Assembly (NCBI RefSeq): GCF_013389665.1
Contig: NZ_CP058316.1
Span: forward strand, 1,178,001-1,242,000
Reading direction: 5' to 3'
Length of the DNA stretch: 64,000 bases
Source: Microbacterium oleivorans
GTDB taxonomy: Bacteria; Actinomycetota; Actinomycetes; Actinomycetales; Microbacteriaceae
The notes under the pieces were generated by a model. The model did not search any database and was not told where the DNA came from. It saw only the letters and a list, made by a program, of their open reading frames with translations. This document shows positions 26,849-37,741 of the stretch, piece after piece. Position 1 is the stretch's first letter. Every line of letters starts with the position of its first letter. The translations under genes were made by a program, and so were the position numbers.

Positions 26849-28270
26849 TCAGCGGATGGTCACGACCGCGTGGCGGTCGCCGAAGCGGATGGTGTCGCCG
26901 TGGCGCACCTCGACGGGGCGGCCGGGCTCGAGCGGCTGCTCCGAGCCGCCGCGCACCAGCACGCTGCCGTTGGTGGAGCCGCGCTCGACGGCGACGGCGC
27001 GGTCGTCGTGGCGCAGCAGCGCCCAGTGGGTCTTGGAGATCGAGCGGGTCGGATCGACCACGGGCACCGGGGTGACCTCGACGTCGTCGGGCCCGGTCCC
27101 GGGCGCGCGACCCAGCACGACCCCTCCCCCGCCGACGGTCACGGTCTCGCCGGAGTCGAGGGTCAGCTCGACCGTGACGGGATGCGGTGCCGGGGCAGCC
27201 GCGGCGGGGGCCGGCTCGGGCTCGGCGGCAGGGACCGCGGTGGGGGCCGGCTCGGGCTCGGACTCGGCGGCGGGGGATGCGGCGGGGGCCGGCCCCGGGT
27301 CGGGCACGCGGTCCTCGAGCAGCGGCGGCGGCGTCCAGGCGGCCGCACCCGGGCCGGGGTCGACGATCGCTCCGGGCGCGATCGCGGCAGCGGCGGGAGC
27401 CGGCGTCTGCGGGCGAGCCGCGGCCGCGAAAGGCGTCGCCGCGACGGTGGTCGGGATCCCGGGGCGGGGCTCCTCCGCGGCCTCGTCGCCCGTCTCGCCC
27501 ACGACCGGGTTGCCGGGGCGGGACCGCACCGCGCCGAGGACGCCGCCCTTGTTGCGGGCGAGCGGCACATAGGCCTCCGAGCCCGACGAGACGCGGGGCG
27601 TGGCGAGCGAGGGGAGCTCCGTCTTGACGTCGAGGAGGTCGGTGGAGACGGTCTTGCGGGCGATGCGCATCCGCTTCTCGTCGTACGGGTGGAGCCCGCG
27701 GCGCACGTCGACGAGCCAGATCGCCGCGGCCAGGTCGGGCCAGCTGCGTCCGCGGCGGTCGCGATCGAACAGCGGCGACAGAGCGATGACCAGGAGCGGT
27801 CCCACCAGCGGCACCACCAGGCTCGCGCACAGGACGAGGTAGCGCACGACGGCGCCGCGCCAGAAGCCGGGGCGTTCCAGGGTGCGGACGTTGACCGCCC
27901 GCAGGCCCGTGAAGGCCTTGCCGAGCGTCACGCCGCGACGGCCCAGCAGGATGAGCTGGACGAGCACGAATGCCGTCGAGAGGGCCCAGCTGACGGCACC
28001 GAGGACGATCAGGAGCACGATGTCGTCGCGACCGGCGAGAGCGGCGACCGGGTCGGGGTCGAGCGCGACGGTGAGCAGTGCCGGCAGCACGACGACGAGC
28101 ATCGGCGTCTGCACGAGGAGCAGCACCAGCGCCTCGATGATCGTCGCCAGCACCCGCCGCCCGAAGGGGGCGCGGATCAATCCGAGCGATGCGGCGTACT
28201 CCGGCCGTGGCCGCCCGTCGGCGTCGAGGCCCTCGATCGTCCGAGCGCGCTCATCGATCTCCCAGATCAC
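26849..28270 (-). CDS. RDD-family membrane protein with a C-terminal FHA domain, T7SS-linked
   Basis: 473 residues from GTG 28270, preferred because GGGGAGG lies 5 bases upstream; GTG 28294 is an in-frame alternative. Order: a short cytoplasmic lead, an RDD domain with several membrane helices (about 40-190, beginning APFGRRVLATIIEALVLLLV), an alanine/proline-rich linker (about 230-370), and an FHA domain (about 375-473; VVLGRAPG, SISKTHWALLRHDDR, STNGSVLV). It probably reads Thr phosphorylation near the secretion apparatus. It ends 30 bases before the ATPase TTG start and is likely to be co-transcribed with it. Confidence 0.88.
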   Translation of the reverse strand: MIWEIDERARTIEGLDADGRPRPEYAASLGLIRAPFGRRVLATIIEALVLLLVQTPMLVVVLPALLTVALDPDPVAALAGRDDIVLLIVLGAVSWALSTAFVLVQLILLGRRGVTLGKAFTGLRAVNVRTLERPGFWRGAVVRYLVLCASLVVPLVGPLLVIALSPLFDRDRRGRSWPDLAAAIWLVDVRRGLHPYDEKRMRIARKTVSTDLLDVKTELPSLATPRVSSGSEAYVPLARNKGGVLGAVRSRPGNPVVGETGDEAAEEPRPGIPTTVAATPFAAAARPQTPAPAAAAIAPGAIVDPGPGAAAWTPPPLLEDRVPDPGPAPAASPAAESEPEPAPTAVPAAEPEPAPAAAAPAPHPVTVELTLDSGETVTVGGGGVVLGRAPGTGPDDVEVTPVPVVDPTRSISKTHWALLRHDDRAVAVERGSTNGSVLVRGGSEQPLEPGRPVEVRHGDTIRFGDRHAVVTIR

Positions 28271-28377
28271 ACGTTCCTCCCCGAAACGGCTCACTCACCG
28301 AAGCGACCCTATCGCCCGGCGCCCGTCCGCCGTTCACCTCTTGACTCCGGCCGCCGTTCCGGGGCGGAAGAGCGGCC

Positions 28378-28398
28378 CTCCCGGTCGAGGACCGGGAG
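28378..28398 (-). terminator. hairpin terminator after purH
   Basis: A perfect 9-bp stem (CTCCCGGTC/GACCGGGAG) with a GAG loop lies 1 base beyond the purH stop. No U-run follows. Confidence 0.7.
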
Positions 28399-28399
28399 C

Positions 28400-30004
28400 T
28401 CAGTGGAAGAAGTGCCGCTCGCCGGTGAAGAACATCGTGACTCCGGCGGCGCGGGCCGCGTCGACGACCTCCTGATCGCGCACCGACCCACCGGGCTGGA
28501 TGATCGTCTTGATGCCGGCGTCGATGAGGACCTGGGGGCCGTCGGCGAAGGGGAAGAAGGCGTCGGATGCCGCGACCGACCCGGACGCGCGATCGCCCGC
28601 CCGCTCCACCGCCAGCCGGCACGAGTCGACCCGGTTGACCTGCCCCATGCCGATGCCCACGGTCGCCGAGCCCTGTGCGAGGACGATGGCGTTCGACTTC
28701 ACCGCGCGGCACGACTTCCACGCGAAGATCATGCCCTCCAGCTCGGAGGGGTCGGGGCGCTCGCCCGAGACCAGCTGCCAGTCCTTCGCGACCGACTCGA
28801 TGTCGTCGGGGAAGCGGTCGGCGTCCTGCAGCAGCAGCCCGCCCGAGACGAGCCGGACGTCCATGCGCTCCTGCCGCCAGTCGGCCGGCAGTCGCAGCAC
28901 GCGCAGATTCTTCTTGAGCTTGAACACCTCGAGGGCCTCGGGCTCGAAGTCGGGGGCGACGATGACCTCGGTGAAGATGTCGCGCAGATTCTCCGCCATC
29001 TTGAGCGTCACGGTGCGGTTGGCGGCGATCACGCCGCCGAAGGCCGAGACGGGGTCGCACTCGTGGGCCCGCAGGTGCGCCGACGCGATCGGGTCGAGCG
29101 CCTGCGGCGCGGTGACGGCGATCCCGCACGGGTTCGCGTGCTTGATGATCGCCACGGCGGGCTTGATCATGTCGAACGCCGCCCGCAGCGCGGCATCCGC
29201 GTCGACGTAGTTGTTGTACGACATCTCCTTGCCCTGGAGCTGCTCCGCCTGGGCGATGCCGTGGCCCCCCGCGCGCGTGTAGATCGCGGCGCGCTGGTGC
29301 GAGTTCTCGCCGTAGCGAAGTGTCGCCATGCGTTCGGCGCGGATGGTCAGGTGCTGCGGCAGCTCATCACCCTCGAGTGTGGCCTCGGCGAACCATGTGG
29401 CCACCGCACGGTCGTACTCGGCCGTGTGCGAGAAGGCGCGCGCGGCCAGGTCGCGGCGCTGCGCGAGGCTCGTGCCGCCCGCGGCGACCGCCTCGATGAT
29501 GGCCGGGTAGGACGAGGGAGACACCACGATCGCGACGTTGGCGTGGTTCTTGGCCGAGGCACGCACCATCGCCGGTCCACCGATGTCGATCTGCTCGACG
29601 ACGTCGTCGCCGGTGGCCCCCGAGGCGACCGTCTCGACGAAGGGGTAGAGGTTGACGACGACGAGATCGAAGGGCGCGATCGCGAGGTCGGCGAGCTGCG
29701 TCTCGTGGCTCTCGAGGCGCAGGTCGGCGAGCAGCCCCGCGTGCACGGCCGGGTGCAGCGTCTTGACCCGGCCGTCGAGCGACTCGGGGAATCCGGTGAC
29801 CTCGGCGACGTCGACGACGGCGAGACCCGCCTCTCGCAGCAGGGCCGCCGACCCGCCGGTCGACACGATCTCGACACCGGCGTCGGACAGCGCCTGGGCC
29901 AGCGGGAGCAGGTCGGTTTTGTCGCTCACCGAGATGAGGGCGCGGCGCACGGCGACGACGTCGCGCGAGCGGTAGAGGGCGGGGTCGTGGCTCGGTCCGG
30001 CCAT
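28400..30004 (-). CDS. purH: bifunctional AICAR formyltransferase / IMP cyclohydrolase
   Basis: 534 residues, full length. The N-terminal MGS-like IMP cyclohydrolase domain starts [20 protein letters not shown] and contains [13 protein letters not shown] and [13 protein letters not shown]. The C-terminal AICAR transformylase has [17 protein letters not shown] and [14 protein letters not shown]. It catalyses the last two steps of de novo IMP synthesis. ATG 30004 has GAGGAG 7 bases upstream. It follows purN by 40 bases in one operon, which begins with the perM-like gene. Confidence 0.97.
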   Translation of the reverse strand: MAGPSHDPALYRSRDVVAVRRALISVSDKTDLLPLAQALSDAGVEIVSTGGSAALLREAGLAVVDVAEVTGFPESLDGRVKTLHPAVHAGLLADLRLESHETQLADLAIAPFDLVVVNLYPFVETVASGATGDDVVEQIDIGGPAMVRASAKNHANVAIVVSPSSYPAIIEAVAAGGTSLAQRRDLAARAFSHTAEYDRAVATWFAEATLEGDELPQHLTIRAERMATLRYGENSHQRAAIYTRAGGHGIAQAEQLQGKEMSYNNYVDADAALRAAFDMIKPAVAIIKHANPCGIAVTAPQALDPIASAHLRAHECDPVSAFGGVIAANRTVTLKMAENLRDIFTEVIVAPDFEPEALEVFKLKKNLRVLRLPADWRQERMDVRLVSGGLLLQDADRFPDDIESVAKDWQLVSGERPDPSELEGMIFAWKSCRAVKSNAIVLAQGSATVGIGMGQVNRVDSCRLAVERAGDRASGSVAASDAFFPFADGPQVLIDAGIKTIIQPGGSVRDQEVVDAARAAGVTMFFTGERHFFH

Positions 30005-30044
30005 GGCGGTTCTCCTCGGTACGGGTGCGGGGCCTGCGGCGCGG

Positions 30045-30659
30045 TCAGGCCGTGGGCGCGGTGGGGGTCGGGAAAGCGGGGGCGGCGAGGTCGAGCTCGC
30101 CGGTGGCGATGCGGCGGACGACGTCGATGAGCAGGCGCCGCTCGACCGGCTTGATGCGGTCGTGGAGCGCGGACTCGTCGTCGTCGCTGCGGATGGGCAC
30201 GCGCTCCTGCGCGAGGATCGGGCCGGTGTCGACGCCGGCATCGACGACGATGACGCTCGCGCCGGTCTCGGATGCCCCGGCGGCCAGCGCGTCGCGCACG
30301 CCGTGCGCCCCGGGGAACTCGGGCAGGTACGCCGGGTGGGTGTTGATGATGCGGGGGGCCCAGGCGTCGACGACCGCCGCGGGAAGCAACCGCATCAACC
30401 CGCTCAGGACGATGAGGTCGGGTCGCCAGGCGGCGAGCTGTCGTGCGAGCTCCTCACCCCATTCCTCGCGGGTGGCGAACTCGCGGAACGGGACGGCGAA
30501 CGTGGGGATGTTGTAGGCGTCCGCGTGAGCGAGCCCGTCGGCGGGGCGATCGGCCCCGACGACCGCGACGCGAGCGGGGAATCCGGGCTCGGCGGCGGCA
30601 TCCAGCAGAGCCCGCAGATTCGAGCCGCCGCCGGAGATGAGGACCGCGACCGTCAGCAC
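30045..30659 (-). CDS. purN: phosphoribosylglycinamide formyltransferase
   Basis: 204 residues. The N-terminal [15 protein letters not shown] binds phosphoribosylglycinamide, and the catalytic triad region is visible as [25 protein letters not shown] (Asn, His) followed by DAGVDTGPI (Asp). It uses 10-formyl-tetrahydrofolate in the third step of purine synthesis. The start is GTG 30659 with AGGACG just upstream. The preceding gene ends 4 bases earlier, so translation is probably coupled. Confidence 0.96.
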   Translation of the reverse strand: MLTVAVLISGGGSNLRALLDAAAEPGFPARVAVVGADRPADGLAHADAYNIPTFAVPFREFATREEWGEELARQLAAWRPDLIVLSGLMRLLPAAVVDAWAPRIINTHPAYLPEFPGAHGVRDALAAGASETGASVIVVDAGVDTGPILAQERVPIRSDDDESALHDRIKPVERRLLIDVVRRIATGELDLAAPAFPTPTAPTA

Positions 30660-30663
30660 CGTC

Positions 30664-31953
30664 CTACTCTATCGGGGCGGCGTCCGCGCCCCGAGCCTGC
30701 CCGGAGGCGTCGACGCCGTCCGGCTCCGCAGCGCCGGACGGCTCGCGGCGCGAGGTGCGCGGACCCAGCAGCGCGATCGCGGCGCCCAGACCGATCTCCA
30801 CCGCGAAGGCGAGCCCGACGGCGCCGGCGGGAGGTCCGATCTGAGTGAGCCGGTCGGGGCCGAGCGCCCCGGACGCGAGCGTCGCCAGACCACCGGCGAC
30901 GAGGCCGCCGACGACGACCATCGCACCCAGCGCGACCAGTCGGGGCGCGACGGGCTCGGCGGCGGCGCGCGAGGCGGGCTCGGGAAGACGGCGGCGAGCG
31001 GCGAGCCCGCCGACGAAGCCGGCGGCCACGAACAGCAGGGCCAGAAGCAGGGCGATCGAGGGCGTCGACGGCGGGATCGCCCCCAGCACGGGGATCCCCG
31101 GGAGGACGCCGAGCTGGGTGCCGGATGCGGCCACCGTCGCACCCGCGCCGAGGGTGAAGCCCGGCCCGGCGGCGAACGAGCCCGCCCAGATGACGAGCGT
31201 CGGCAGATAGGCGAGCTGGCCGAGCGTGATGGCGGTGGCTCCGACCGCGTCGGCGTTCGCGGCCTGGAAGAGGGTGACGATCTCGCCGCCGCGAGCGAGC
31301 ACGGCGACGCCGACCAGCAGGGCGCCCACGGCGACGAAACCGAGGACCGCGATGGCGACACCGCGGCCGGCAGCCGACACCGCACTCGCATATCCCCCGC
31401 GATCGAGCCGCACGAAGACGGCGTCGACCGGTCCGTCGTCGCCGTCGCGCCAGGCTCGGACGACGGCGCCGAGGAGGGCGGGAACCCCGAACACCAGGGT
31501 CGGGAAGAGCACGGCCTGCCACGCCTCGACGCTCGCGAACGGCGTCGTCGCGGTGGCCACGAGCACGCCCGAGAGCGCGGCCACGGTGGCAGCACCCGCC
31601 GCGACACCGGTGAAGCCGGCCCCCGCGGCGGCCGCTCGCCCGCCGGAACGCGCCGCGAACAGGGCGATGAACACCGCGACGGCGAGCGGGGCGAGTGACA
31701 CCGGGATCGCGAGGGCATCCGCGGCGATGCCGGTGGCGACGGTGTACTCCTGCGGGAGCACGACGGTGACGGGCACGAGGTTGCCGAACTGCCACAGGCG
31801 CACGGCGGCCGGCCACAGCGATGCCCAGTCCGCTCCGCCCGCGAAGGCGGCTGCCCACAGCACGGTGAGCGGCGCTAGTGCGGCGACAACGCCGACGGCC
31901 ACCGCGACGAGGGCGTCGAAGGCGGAGAGGAGGGCGACGAGCAGGCGATTCAT
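30664..31953 (-). CDS. PerM-like cell division membrane protein (DUF6350)
   Basis: 429 residues with about 10 hydrophobic helices and a charged C-terminal tail. The sequence and its position directly before purN match the actinobacterial DUF6350/PerM family (Rv0955 type), linked in mycobacteria to cell division and to stabilising FtsB during chronic infection. There are no catalytic motifs. Its stop (TAG) lies 4 bases before the purN start, an operon arrangement conserved widely in actinobacteria. The cell-division role is known for the family only in mycobacteria. Confidence 0.85.
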   Translation of the reverse strand: MNRLLVALLSAFDALVAVAVGVVAALAPLTVLWAAAFAGGADWASLWPAAVRLWQFGNLVPVTVVLPQEYTVATGIAADALAIPVSLAPLAVAVFIALFAARSGGRAAAAGAGFTGVAAGAATVAALSGVLVATATTPFASVEAWQAVLFPTLVFGVPALLGAVVRAWRDGDDGPVDAVFVRLDRGGYASAVSAAGRGVAIAVLGFVAVGALLVGVAVLARGGEIVTLFQAANADAVGATAITLGQLAYLPTLVIWAGSFAAGPGFTLGAGATVAASGTQLGVLPGIPVLGAIPPSTPSIALLLALLFVAAGFVGGLAARRRLPEPASRAAAEPVAPRLVALGAMVVVGGLVAGGLATLASGALGPDRLTQIGPPAGAVGLAFAVEIGLGAAIALLGPRTSRREPSGAAEPDGVDASGQARGADAAPIE

Positions 31954-32033
31954 GCCTGATCGACCCTACCCAGCGAGTCTGTGCGTGTCGGACCGGACGC
32001 GCGCGGGGCACTAGCGTCGTCTCGGAGGATTTT

Positions 32034-33470
32034 GTGAACACTACGCAGGAACGCGCACCCCACGGCGCCATCGACCGCTTCTTCGACATCAGCCGCCGCG
32101 GCTCGACGGTCGGAACCGAGGTGCGCGGCGGCCTCGTCACCTTCGTGACGATGGCCTACATCGTGATCCTGAACCCGATCATCCTCTCGGGCAAGCCCGA
32201 CGTCGACGGCACGACGCTGGACTTCGCCGCCGTCAGCGCGGCCACCGCGCTGACGGCCGGTGTCATGACGATCCTCTTCGGCCTCATCACCCGGCTGCCC
32301 TTCGCCTTCGCCGCGGGGCTGGGCATCAACGCGTTCGTCGCCTTCGGCGTCGTGGGCGAGGTCACCTGGGCCGAGGCCATGGCGCTGGTCATGATCAACG
32401 GCGTCATCATCGTGCTCCTCGCGGCCACCGGCCTGCGCAAGATGATCTTCGACGCCGTCCCTGTGCAGCTCAAGCTGGCCATCACCGTCGCGATCGGCCT
32501 CTTCATCGCCTTCATCGGCTTCGTGAACTCCGGCTTCGTCACCGCCACGGGCGAAGCCTCTCCCCCCGTCGGGCTCGGGACGGGGGGCTCGATCGCCTCG
32601 GTGCCGACGCTCATGTTCGTGATCACCCTGCTGCTGACCGGCATCCTGGTCGCCCGCAAGGTCAAGGGCGGCATGCTCATCGGCATCGTCACCGGGACGC
32701 TGCTCTCGATCGTCGTCGAGGCGATCTGGCACCTCGGCGCCGCCACCGACAACCCCGGCGGATGGGGGTTGACCGTGCCCGCGCTCGACGGGTCGCCGGT
32801 CGGCATCCCCGACCTGAGCCTGATCGGTGCGGTCGACTTCGGGTTCGATCTCGGCAAGGTCAGCATCGTCACGCTCGTGATGCTCGTCTTCACCCTCGTC
32901 TTCTCGAACTTCTTCGACGCGATGGGCACGATGACGGGCCTGGCGAAGGAGGCGGACCTCGCCGACGCCAAGGGCGACTTCCCCCGCATCAAGTCGGCTC
33001 TCATCGTGGAGGGGGTGGGCGCGATCGCCGGCGGCGCGACCAGCTCGTCGTCGGCGACGGTGTTCGTCGAGTCGGGTTCGGGCATCGGCGAGGGCGCCCG
33101 CACCGGCCTGGCCAACGTCGTGACCGGCCTGGTCTTCCTCCTGGCGATGTTCTTCACCCCGCTGACCTCGATCGTGCCGACCGAGGTCGCCGCCGCTGCT
33201 CTGGTCATCGTCGGCGCCATGATGATGTCGCAGATCGCCCACATCGACCTCACCGACTTCCGCGTGCTGCTCCCGGTGTTCCTCACGGCCACCGTCATGC
33301 CGCTCACCTACTCGATCGCCAACGGCATCGGCGCCGGGTTCGTGTCGTGGGTGCTCGTGAACGCGCTGTCGGGTCGCGCCAGGCAGGTCAGCCCGCTCCT
33401 GTGGGTCGTCGCCGGCGGCTTCGTGGTCTTCTTCGCCCGCGGCCCCCTCGAGACGCTTCTCGGGGCCTGA
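32034..33470 (+). CDS. NCS2 family purine permease (AzgA-like)
   Basis: 478 residues with 12-14 membrane helices. Signature segments include GGLVTFVTMAYIVILNP at the start, the substrate motif FAAGLGINAFVAF, and SNFFDAMGTMTGLAKEADL and SSSATVFVESGSGIGEGARTGLA in the AzgA (COG2252) branch, which takes up adenine, guanine or hypoxanthine with protons. GTG 32034 is set by GGAGG 5 bases upstream; longer in-frame extensions have no such site. It is divergent from perM-purN-purH, which fits a salvage role next to purine synthesis. Confidence 0.93.
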   Translation: MNTTQERAPHGAIDRFFDISRRGSTVGTEVRGGLVTFVTMAYIVILNPIILSGKPDVDGTTLDFAAVSAATALTAGVMTILFGLITRLPFAFAAGLGINAFVAFGVVGEVTWAEAMALVMINGVIIVLLAATGLRKMIFDAVPVQLKLAITVAIGLFIAFIGFVNSGFVTATGEASPPVGLGTGGSIASVPTLMFVITLLLTGILVARKVKGGMLIGIVTGTLLSIVVEAIWHLGAATDNPGGWGLTVPALDGSPVGIPDLSLIGAVDFGFDLGKVSIVTLVMLVFTLVFSNFFDAMGTMTGLAKEADLADAKGDFPRIKSALIVEGVGAIAGGATSSSSATVFVESGSGIGEGARTGLANVVTGLVFLLAMFFTPLTSIVPTEVAAAALVIVGAMMMSQIAHIDLTDFRVLLPVFLTATVMPLTYSIANGIGAGFVSWVLVNALSGRARQVSPLLWVVAGGFVVFFARGPLETLLGA

Positions 33471-33491
33471 CGCCCCGGTGCGGGGAACAGC

Positions 33492-33523
33492 GAGGGGGCG
33501 GATGCCGCAGCATCCGCCCCCTC
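33492..33523. terminator. bidirectional hairpin terminator between the permease and sucD
   Basis: A perfect 14-bp stem (GAGGGGGCGGATGC and its complement) around a CGCA loop, between two convergent stop codons. Confidence 0.88.
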
Positions 33524-33539
33524 GTCTCTCGGTGAAGCG

Positions 33540-34469
<930 letters not shown>

Positions 34470-35636
34470 TCAGGCGTTGGCCAGCTCGGCGGCCTTGTCG
34501 GCGCCCTCGTCCATACCGGCGGCGAGCGTGACGAGCGGGTGGTTCGCGTCGGCGAGGATCGCACGGCCCTCGTCGACCTGGTTGCCGTCGAGGCGCACGA
34601 CGAGCGGCTTGGTGGCCGAGTCGCCGAGGATCTCGAGCGCCTTGACGATGCCTTCGGCCACCGCGACGCACGACGTGATGCCGCCGAAGACGTTGACGAA
34701 GACGCTCTTGACCTGCTCGTCGCCGAGGATGACGTCGAGTCCCGAGGCCATGACCTGAGCGTTGGCTCCGCCGCCGATGTCGAGGAAGTTGGCGGGCTTG
34801 ACGCCGCCGTGCTTCTCGCCGGCGTAGGCGACGACGTCGAGCGTCGACATGACCAGGCCCGCACCGTTGCCGATGACGCCGACCTGGCCGTCGAGCTTGA
34901 CGTAGTTCAGGCCCGACTCCTTGGCCTTGGCCTCGAGCGGGTCCGCCGCGCCCTTGTCCTCGAGCTCCTCGTGCTCGGGGTGACGCACCTCGCTGGCGTT
35001 CTCGTCGAGCGAGACCTTGCCGTCGAGGGCGACGATGTCGCCGGCGCCCGTGCGGACGAGGGGGTTCACCTCGACGAGGGTCGCGCCCTCGCCCTTGTAG
35101 ACGTCGTAGAGCTTGACGAACACGTCCGCGACCTTCTCGACGAGGTCTGCGGGGAAGTTCGCGGCCTGGGCGATCTCGACGGCCTTGGCCTTGTCGATGC
35201 CCTGCAGCGGGCCGACCTCGACGCGCGCGAGCGCCTCGGGACGCTCGACGGCGAGCTCTTCGATCTCCATGCCGCCCTCGACCGAGCACAGGCTCAGGTA
35301 GGAGCGGTTGGCGCGGTCGAGCAGCACCGAGAAGTAGAACTCCTCGGCGATGTCGGCGCCCTGGGCGATCATGACCCGCTGGACCACGTGGCCCTTGATG
35401 TCGAGACCGAGGATGGCCTCGGCTGCCGCGTAGGCCTCGTCGGGGGTCTTGGCGACCTTGACGCCGCCGGCCTTGCCGCGACCTCCGGTCTTGACCTGAG
35501 CCTTGACGACCACGACGCCGCCGATCTTCTCGGCCGCCGCCTTCGCCTCCTCAGGGGTGTCGGCGATGATGCCGGCGAGCACCGGCACCTCGTACTTCTC
35601 GAACAGGTCTCGGGCCTGGTACTCGTAAAGGTCCAC
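34470..35636 (-). CDS. sucC: succinyl-CoA synthetase beta subunit
   Basis: 388 residues from GTG 35636 ([15 protein letters not shown]), with GAAGG upstream. The ATP-grasp fold is recognisable: [19 protein letters not shown] binds nucleotide, EVNPLV binds metal, and [32 protein letters not shown] contacts the alpha subunit. The length and these motifs are standard. It is first in the sucCD operon; the icd-type palindromic operator lies 45-62 bases upstream, suggesting joint control of both TCA steps. Confidence 0.97.
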   Translation of the reverse strand: MDLYEYQARDLFEKYEVPVLAGIIADTPEEAKAAAEKIGGVVVVKAQVKTGGRGKAGGVKVAKTPDEAYAAAEAILGLDIKGHVVQRVMIAQGADIAEEFYFSVLLDRANRSYLSLCSVEGGMEIEELAVERPEALARVEVGPLQGIDKAKAVEIAQAANFPADLVEKVADVFVKLYDVYKGEGATLVEVNPLVRTGAGDIVALDGKVSLDENASEVRHPEHEELEDKGAADPLEAKAKESGLNYVKLDGQVGVIGNGAGLVMSTLDVVAYAGEKHGGVKPANFLDIGGGANAQVMASGLDVILGDEQVKSVFVNVFGGITSCVAVAEGIVKALEILGDSATKPLVVRLDGNQVDEGRAILADANHPLVTLAAGMDEGADKAAELANA

Positions 35637-35680
35637 TGCAATCCTTCGCTGGGCGACGGTGGGGTGACGGGCGGGAACAA

Positions 35681-35698
35681 TCTCGATGTCGAGATATC
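35681..35698 (-). promoter_or_regulatory. palindromic operator upstream of sucCD, shared with icd
   Basis: Identical 18-mer to 7861-7878 (TCTCGATGTCGAGATATC) in the same orientation relative to the gene, within the likely promoter region. Confidence 0.7.
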
Positions 35699-35771
35699 GC
35701 CCGATCGGAAAGCCTACTACCCGCACCTGGCGCGCCCGTGCCCGGCCCCCGCCGAAGGGAGGGGGTCCGGG

Positions 35772-36374
35772 TCAGATCCAGCCGCGCTCGCGGGCGAGGA
35801 TCGCGGCCTGCTGACGCGTGGCGAGCCCGAGCTTGCCCAGCACCGAGGAGACGTGGTTGCGCACCGTCCCGGCCGACAGGTGCAGGGATGCCGCGATCTC
35901 GGCGATCGTCTCGCCGCGGGCCCCGGCGCGCAGCACATCGAGCTCGCGGTCGGTGAGGGGGCTGCGCTCGTCGCTGAGGGCATCGGCGGCGATCTCGGGG
36001 TCGACGTAGCGGCGTCCCGCGGCCACCTCGCGGATGACGGCGGCGACGTCGTCCGCGCGGCGCGACTTCGGCACGAAGCCGTCGACGCCGGCGCTCAGCG
36101 CACGCCGCAGCACGCCGGGTCGAGCGGGCCGGGTGACGACGACGCAGCGCGCAGGTATGCGCTGACGGATGCGGGCGGCCGCCTCGACCCCGTCGATTCC
36201 GGGCATCTCGAGGTCGAGGAGGCAGACGTCGGGTCGCAGTTCGAGCGCCCGCTCGACCGCGCTCTCGCCGTCCCGGCACTCCGCGACGACCTCGAGGTCG
36301 TCCTCGAGACGGAGAAGCGCGGCGAGCGCCGAGCGGATCATGTCCTCGTCGTCGGCGATCAGCACCCGGATCAT
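35772..36374 (-). CDS. NarL/DesR-type response regulator
   Basis: 200 residues. The receiver domain (1-115) has the acidic pair in IADDEDM, the phosphoacceptor aspartate in VCLLDLEMPGIDG, the switch threonine in VVVTR and the lysine in VPKS. The C-terminal LuxR-type helix-turn-helix (about 140-200) reads LTDRELDVLRAGARGETIAEIA and HLSAGTVRNHVSSVLGKL. Its ATG overlaps the stop of the kinase gene by 4 bases (ATGA), so it is its cognate partner. Its target genes are not evident, because the operon contains only the two regulators. Confidence 0.94.
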   Translation of the reverse strand: MIRVLIADDEDMIRSALAALLRLEDDLEVVAECRDGESAVERALELRPDVCLLDLEMPGIDGVEAAARIRQRIPARCVVVTRPARPGVLRRALSAGVDGFVPKSRRADDVAAVIREVAAGRRYVDPEIAADALSDERSPLTDRELDVLRAGARGETIAEIAASLHLSAGTVRNHVSSVLGKLGLATRQQAAILARERGWI

Positions 36375-37630
36375 CGCGGCATCCCCTCGCCCGTCGCGGG
36401 CCGCGGCGTGGACGCAGGGAGGATCGACACCGCCGGCACGGTCACGACGACATCGAAACGATCGTCGTGACGGCCGGTGCGCAGGTCGCCCCCGACCACC
36501 CCGACGCGGTGGGCGATGCTCTCCAGGCCCGAGCCCTCGCCGAGCGCAGAACCCGGACCCCGGTCGTTGGCGAAGCTCAGCCTCCAGTACCCGTCGTCAC
36601 GGCCCAGCCGCAGCTCCGCCCACGCACCGCCGCCGTGCTTGAGGACGTTGGTCGTGCACTCGCGGATGACGGGACCGAGGATGTCGGCGGGCGCGAGTAC
36701 GGCGTCGGCGGAGACGTCGAGCCGGACGGTCAGACCCGCCGCACGCAGCAGGTCGGCGGCGTTGGCGAGCTCGTCGGGCAAGGGCACGCCGCGGAAGCGT
36801 CCCGCGAGCTCGCGCGTGCCGGTGCGCGCCGCATCGACGGACGCACGCGCCAGACGGATCTGCTCCGCCGCGGCATCCGGATCGCGCGCCAGCATCCGTT
36901 CGGCGAGCTCGAGTTGCAGCGCGATCACCTGCAGATGATGGCCCTGCAGATCGTGCAGCTCCCCCGCGAGACGCAGACGTTCCTGCGTCGCGGCGAGACG
37001 CGACTCCGTGGCGCGGGCGCGGTTGAGCTCGAGCACCACGTCCCACGACCACAGCGAGAGCGCGATCGTGCCGGGAAGCGCGATGCCGAAGGTCGCGAGC
37101 GCGAAGCCCATCGATTCCGCGCCCGGCACCGTCGCGGCGAGCCGCGACCTCTCGGCGAACCAGAGGACGACGAGCGCGATCTCGGCGAGTACCACGCCTC
37201 GCCAGCGCACTCCCGGCCCCCAGCGCACGAGGCACAGCACGGTCGCCAGCACCGACCCGGCGAAGAGGAACGACGTGGTCGTGACGCCGATCACGACGGC
37301 CCCGAAGATCCCGAGCACCACCGGCCACGACGTGAAGCGACGCAGGCGCGGCACCCGGTCCGCGTCGCTGACATCGCCGTCGCGGCGATATCGGGCGAGC
37401 AGGATGATCGTCGTGACCAGGACGGCGACGGCTCCGGCGGCGTACCCCACCGTGAGAAGCGGCTGGTCGAGGCGCCGCGTCACCATGAACACCCACAGGG
37501 CCCAGACGGCGAGCGCCGACATCGTGAAGAGGACGATCGAGACGGCGATGTACCACGAGGTGGCCACCACCTCCCGGGCGAGCGTCGCGGGACTCGACGC
37601 CGACGGGGTGCGGGATTGGCGGGGGCTCAC
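36371..37630 (-). CDS. sensor histidine kinase, DesK-like (HisKA_3)
   Basis: 419 residues with six predicted membrane helices in the first 190 residues and almost no extracellular domain, so it probably senses something within the membrane. The phosphoacceptor His is in RLRLAGELHDLQGHHLQVIAL (DesK/NarX dimerisation domain). The HATPase_c domain at the C-terminus has a TTNVLKHG N-box and a SGLESIAHRVGVVGGDL G2 box. DesK relatives sense membrane thickness or fluidity; that is only a family analogy here. Translation of the response regulator is coupled to it. Confidence 0.92.
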   Translation of the reverse strand: MSPRQSRTPSASSPATLAREVVATSWYIAVSIVLFTMSALAVWALWVFMVTRRLDQPLLTVGYAAGAVAVLVTTIILLARYRRDGDVSDADRVPRLRRFTSWPVVLGIFGAVVIGVTTTSFLFAGSVLATVLCLVRWGPGVRWRGVVLAEIALVVLWFAERSRLAATVPGAESMGFALATFGIALPGTIALSLWSWDVVLELNRARATESRLAATQERLRLAGELHDLQGHHLQVIALQLELAERMLARDPDAAAEQIRLARASVDAARTGTRELAGRFRGVPLPDELANAADLLRAAGLTVRLDVSADAVLAPADILGPVIRECTTNVLKHGGGAWAELRLGRDDGYWRLSFANDRGPGSALGEGSGLESIAHRVGVVGGDLRTGRHDDRFDVVVTVPAVSILPASTPRPATGEGMPR

Positions 37631-37741
37631 GTGGCCAGGGTACGACCATGACGTTTGTCATGCCCCGGCCTGCGGAAGCTCCCGATGAGAGGTGACGCTC
37701 CGGCACTCCCGCGACCGGGCGGGCGCCGCTGTGATGGAGTC

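Noticed and set aside
22079-30130. Very long open frames on the plus strand opposite the T7SS ATPase, RDD-FHA and purH genes
   Set aside because: They are mirror frames of strongly GC3-biased genes; the translated sequences are low-complexity (R, G, D, H rich) with no domains, while the minus strand has clear motifs throughout.
30664-33470. A purine riboswitch or PurR-type box between the perM-purN-purH operon and the purine permease
   Set aside because: The 80-base divergent gap (31954-32033) shows only a TAGCGT -10-like box and GGAGG; no aptamer-like helices or CGAAC-type boxes are visible.
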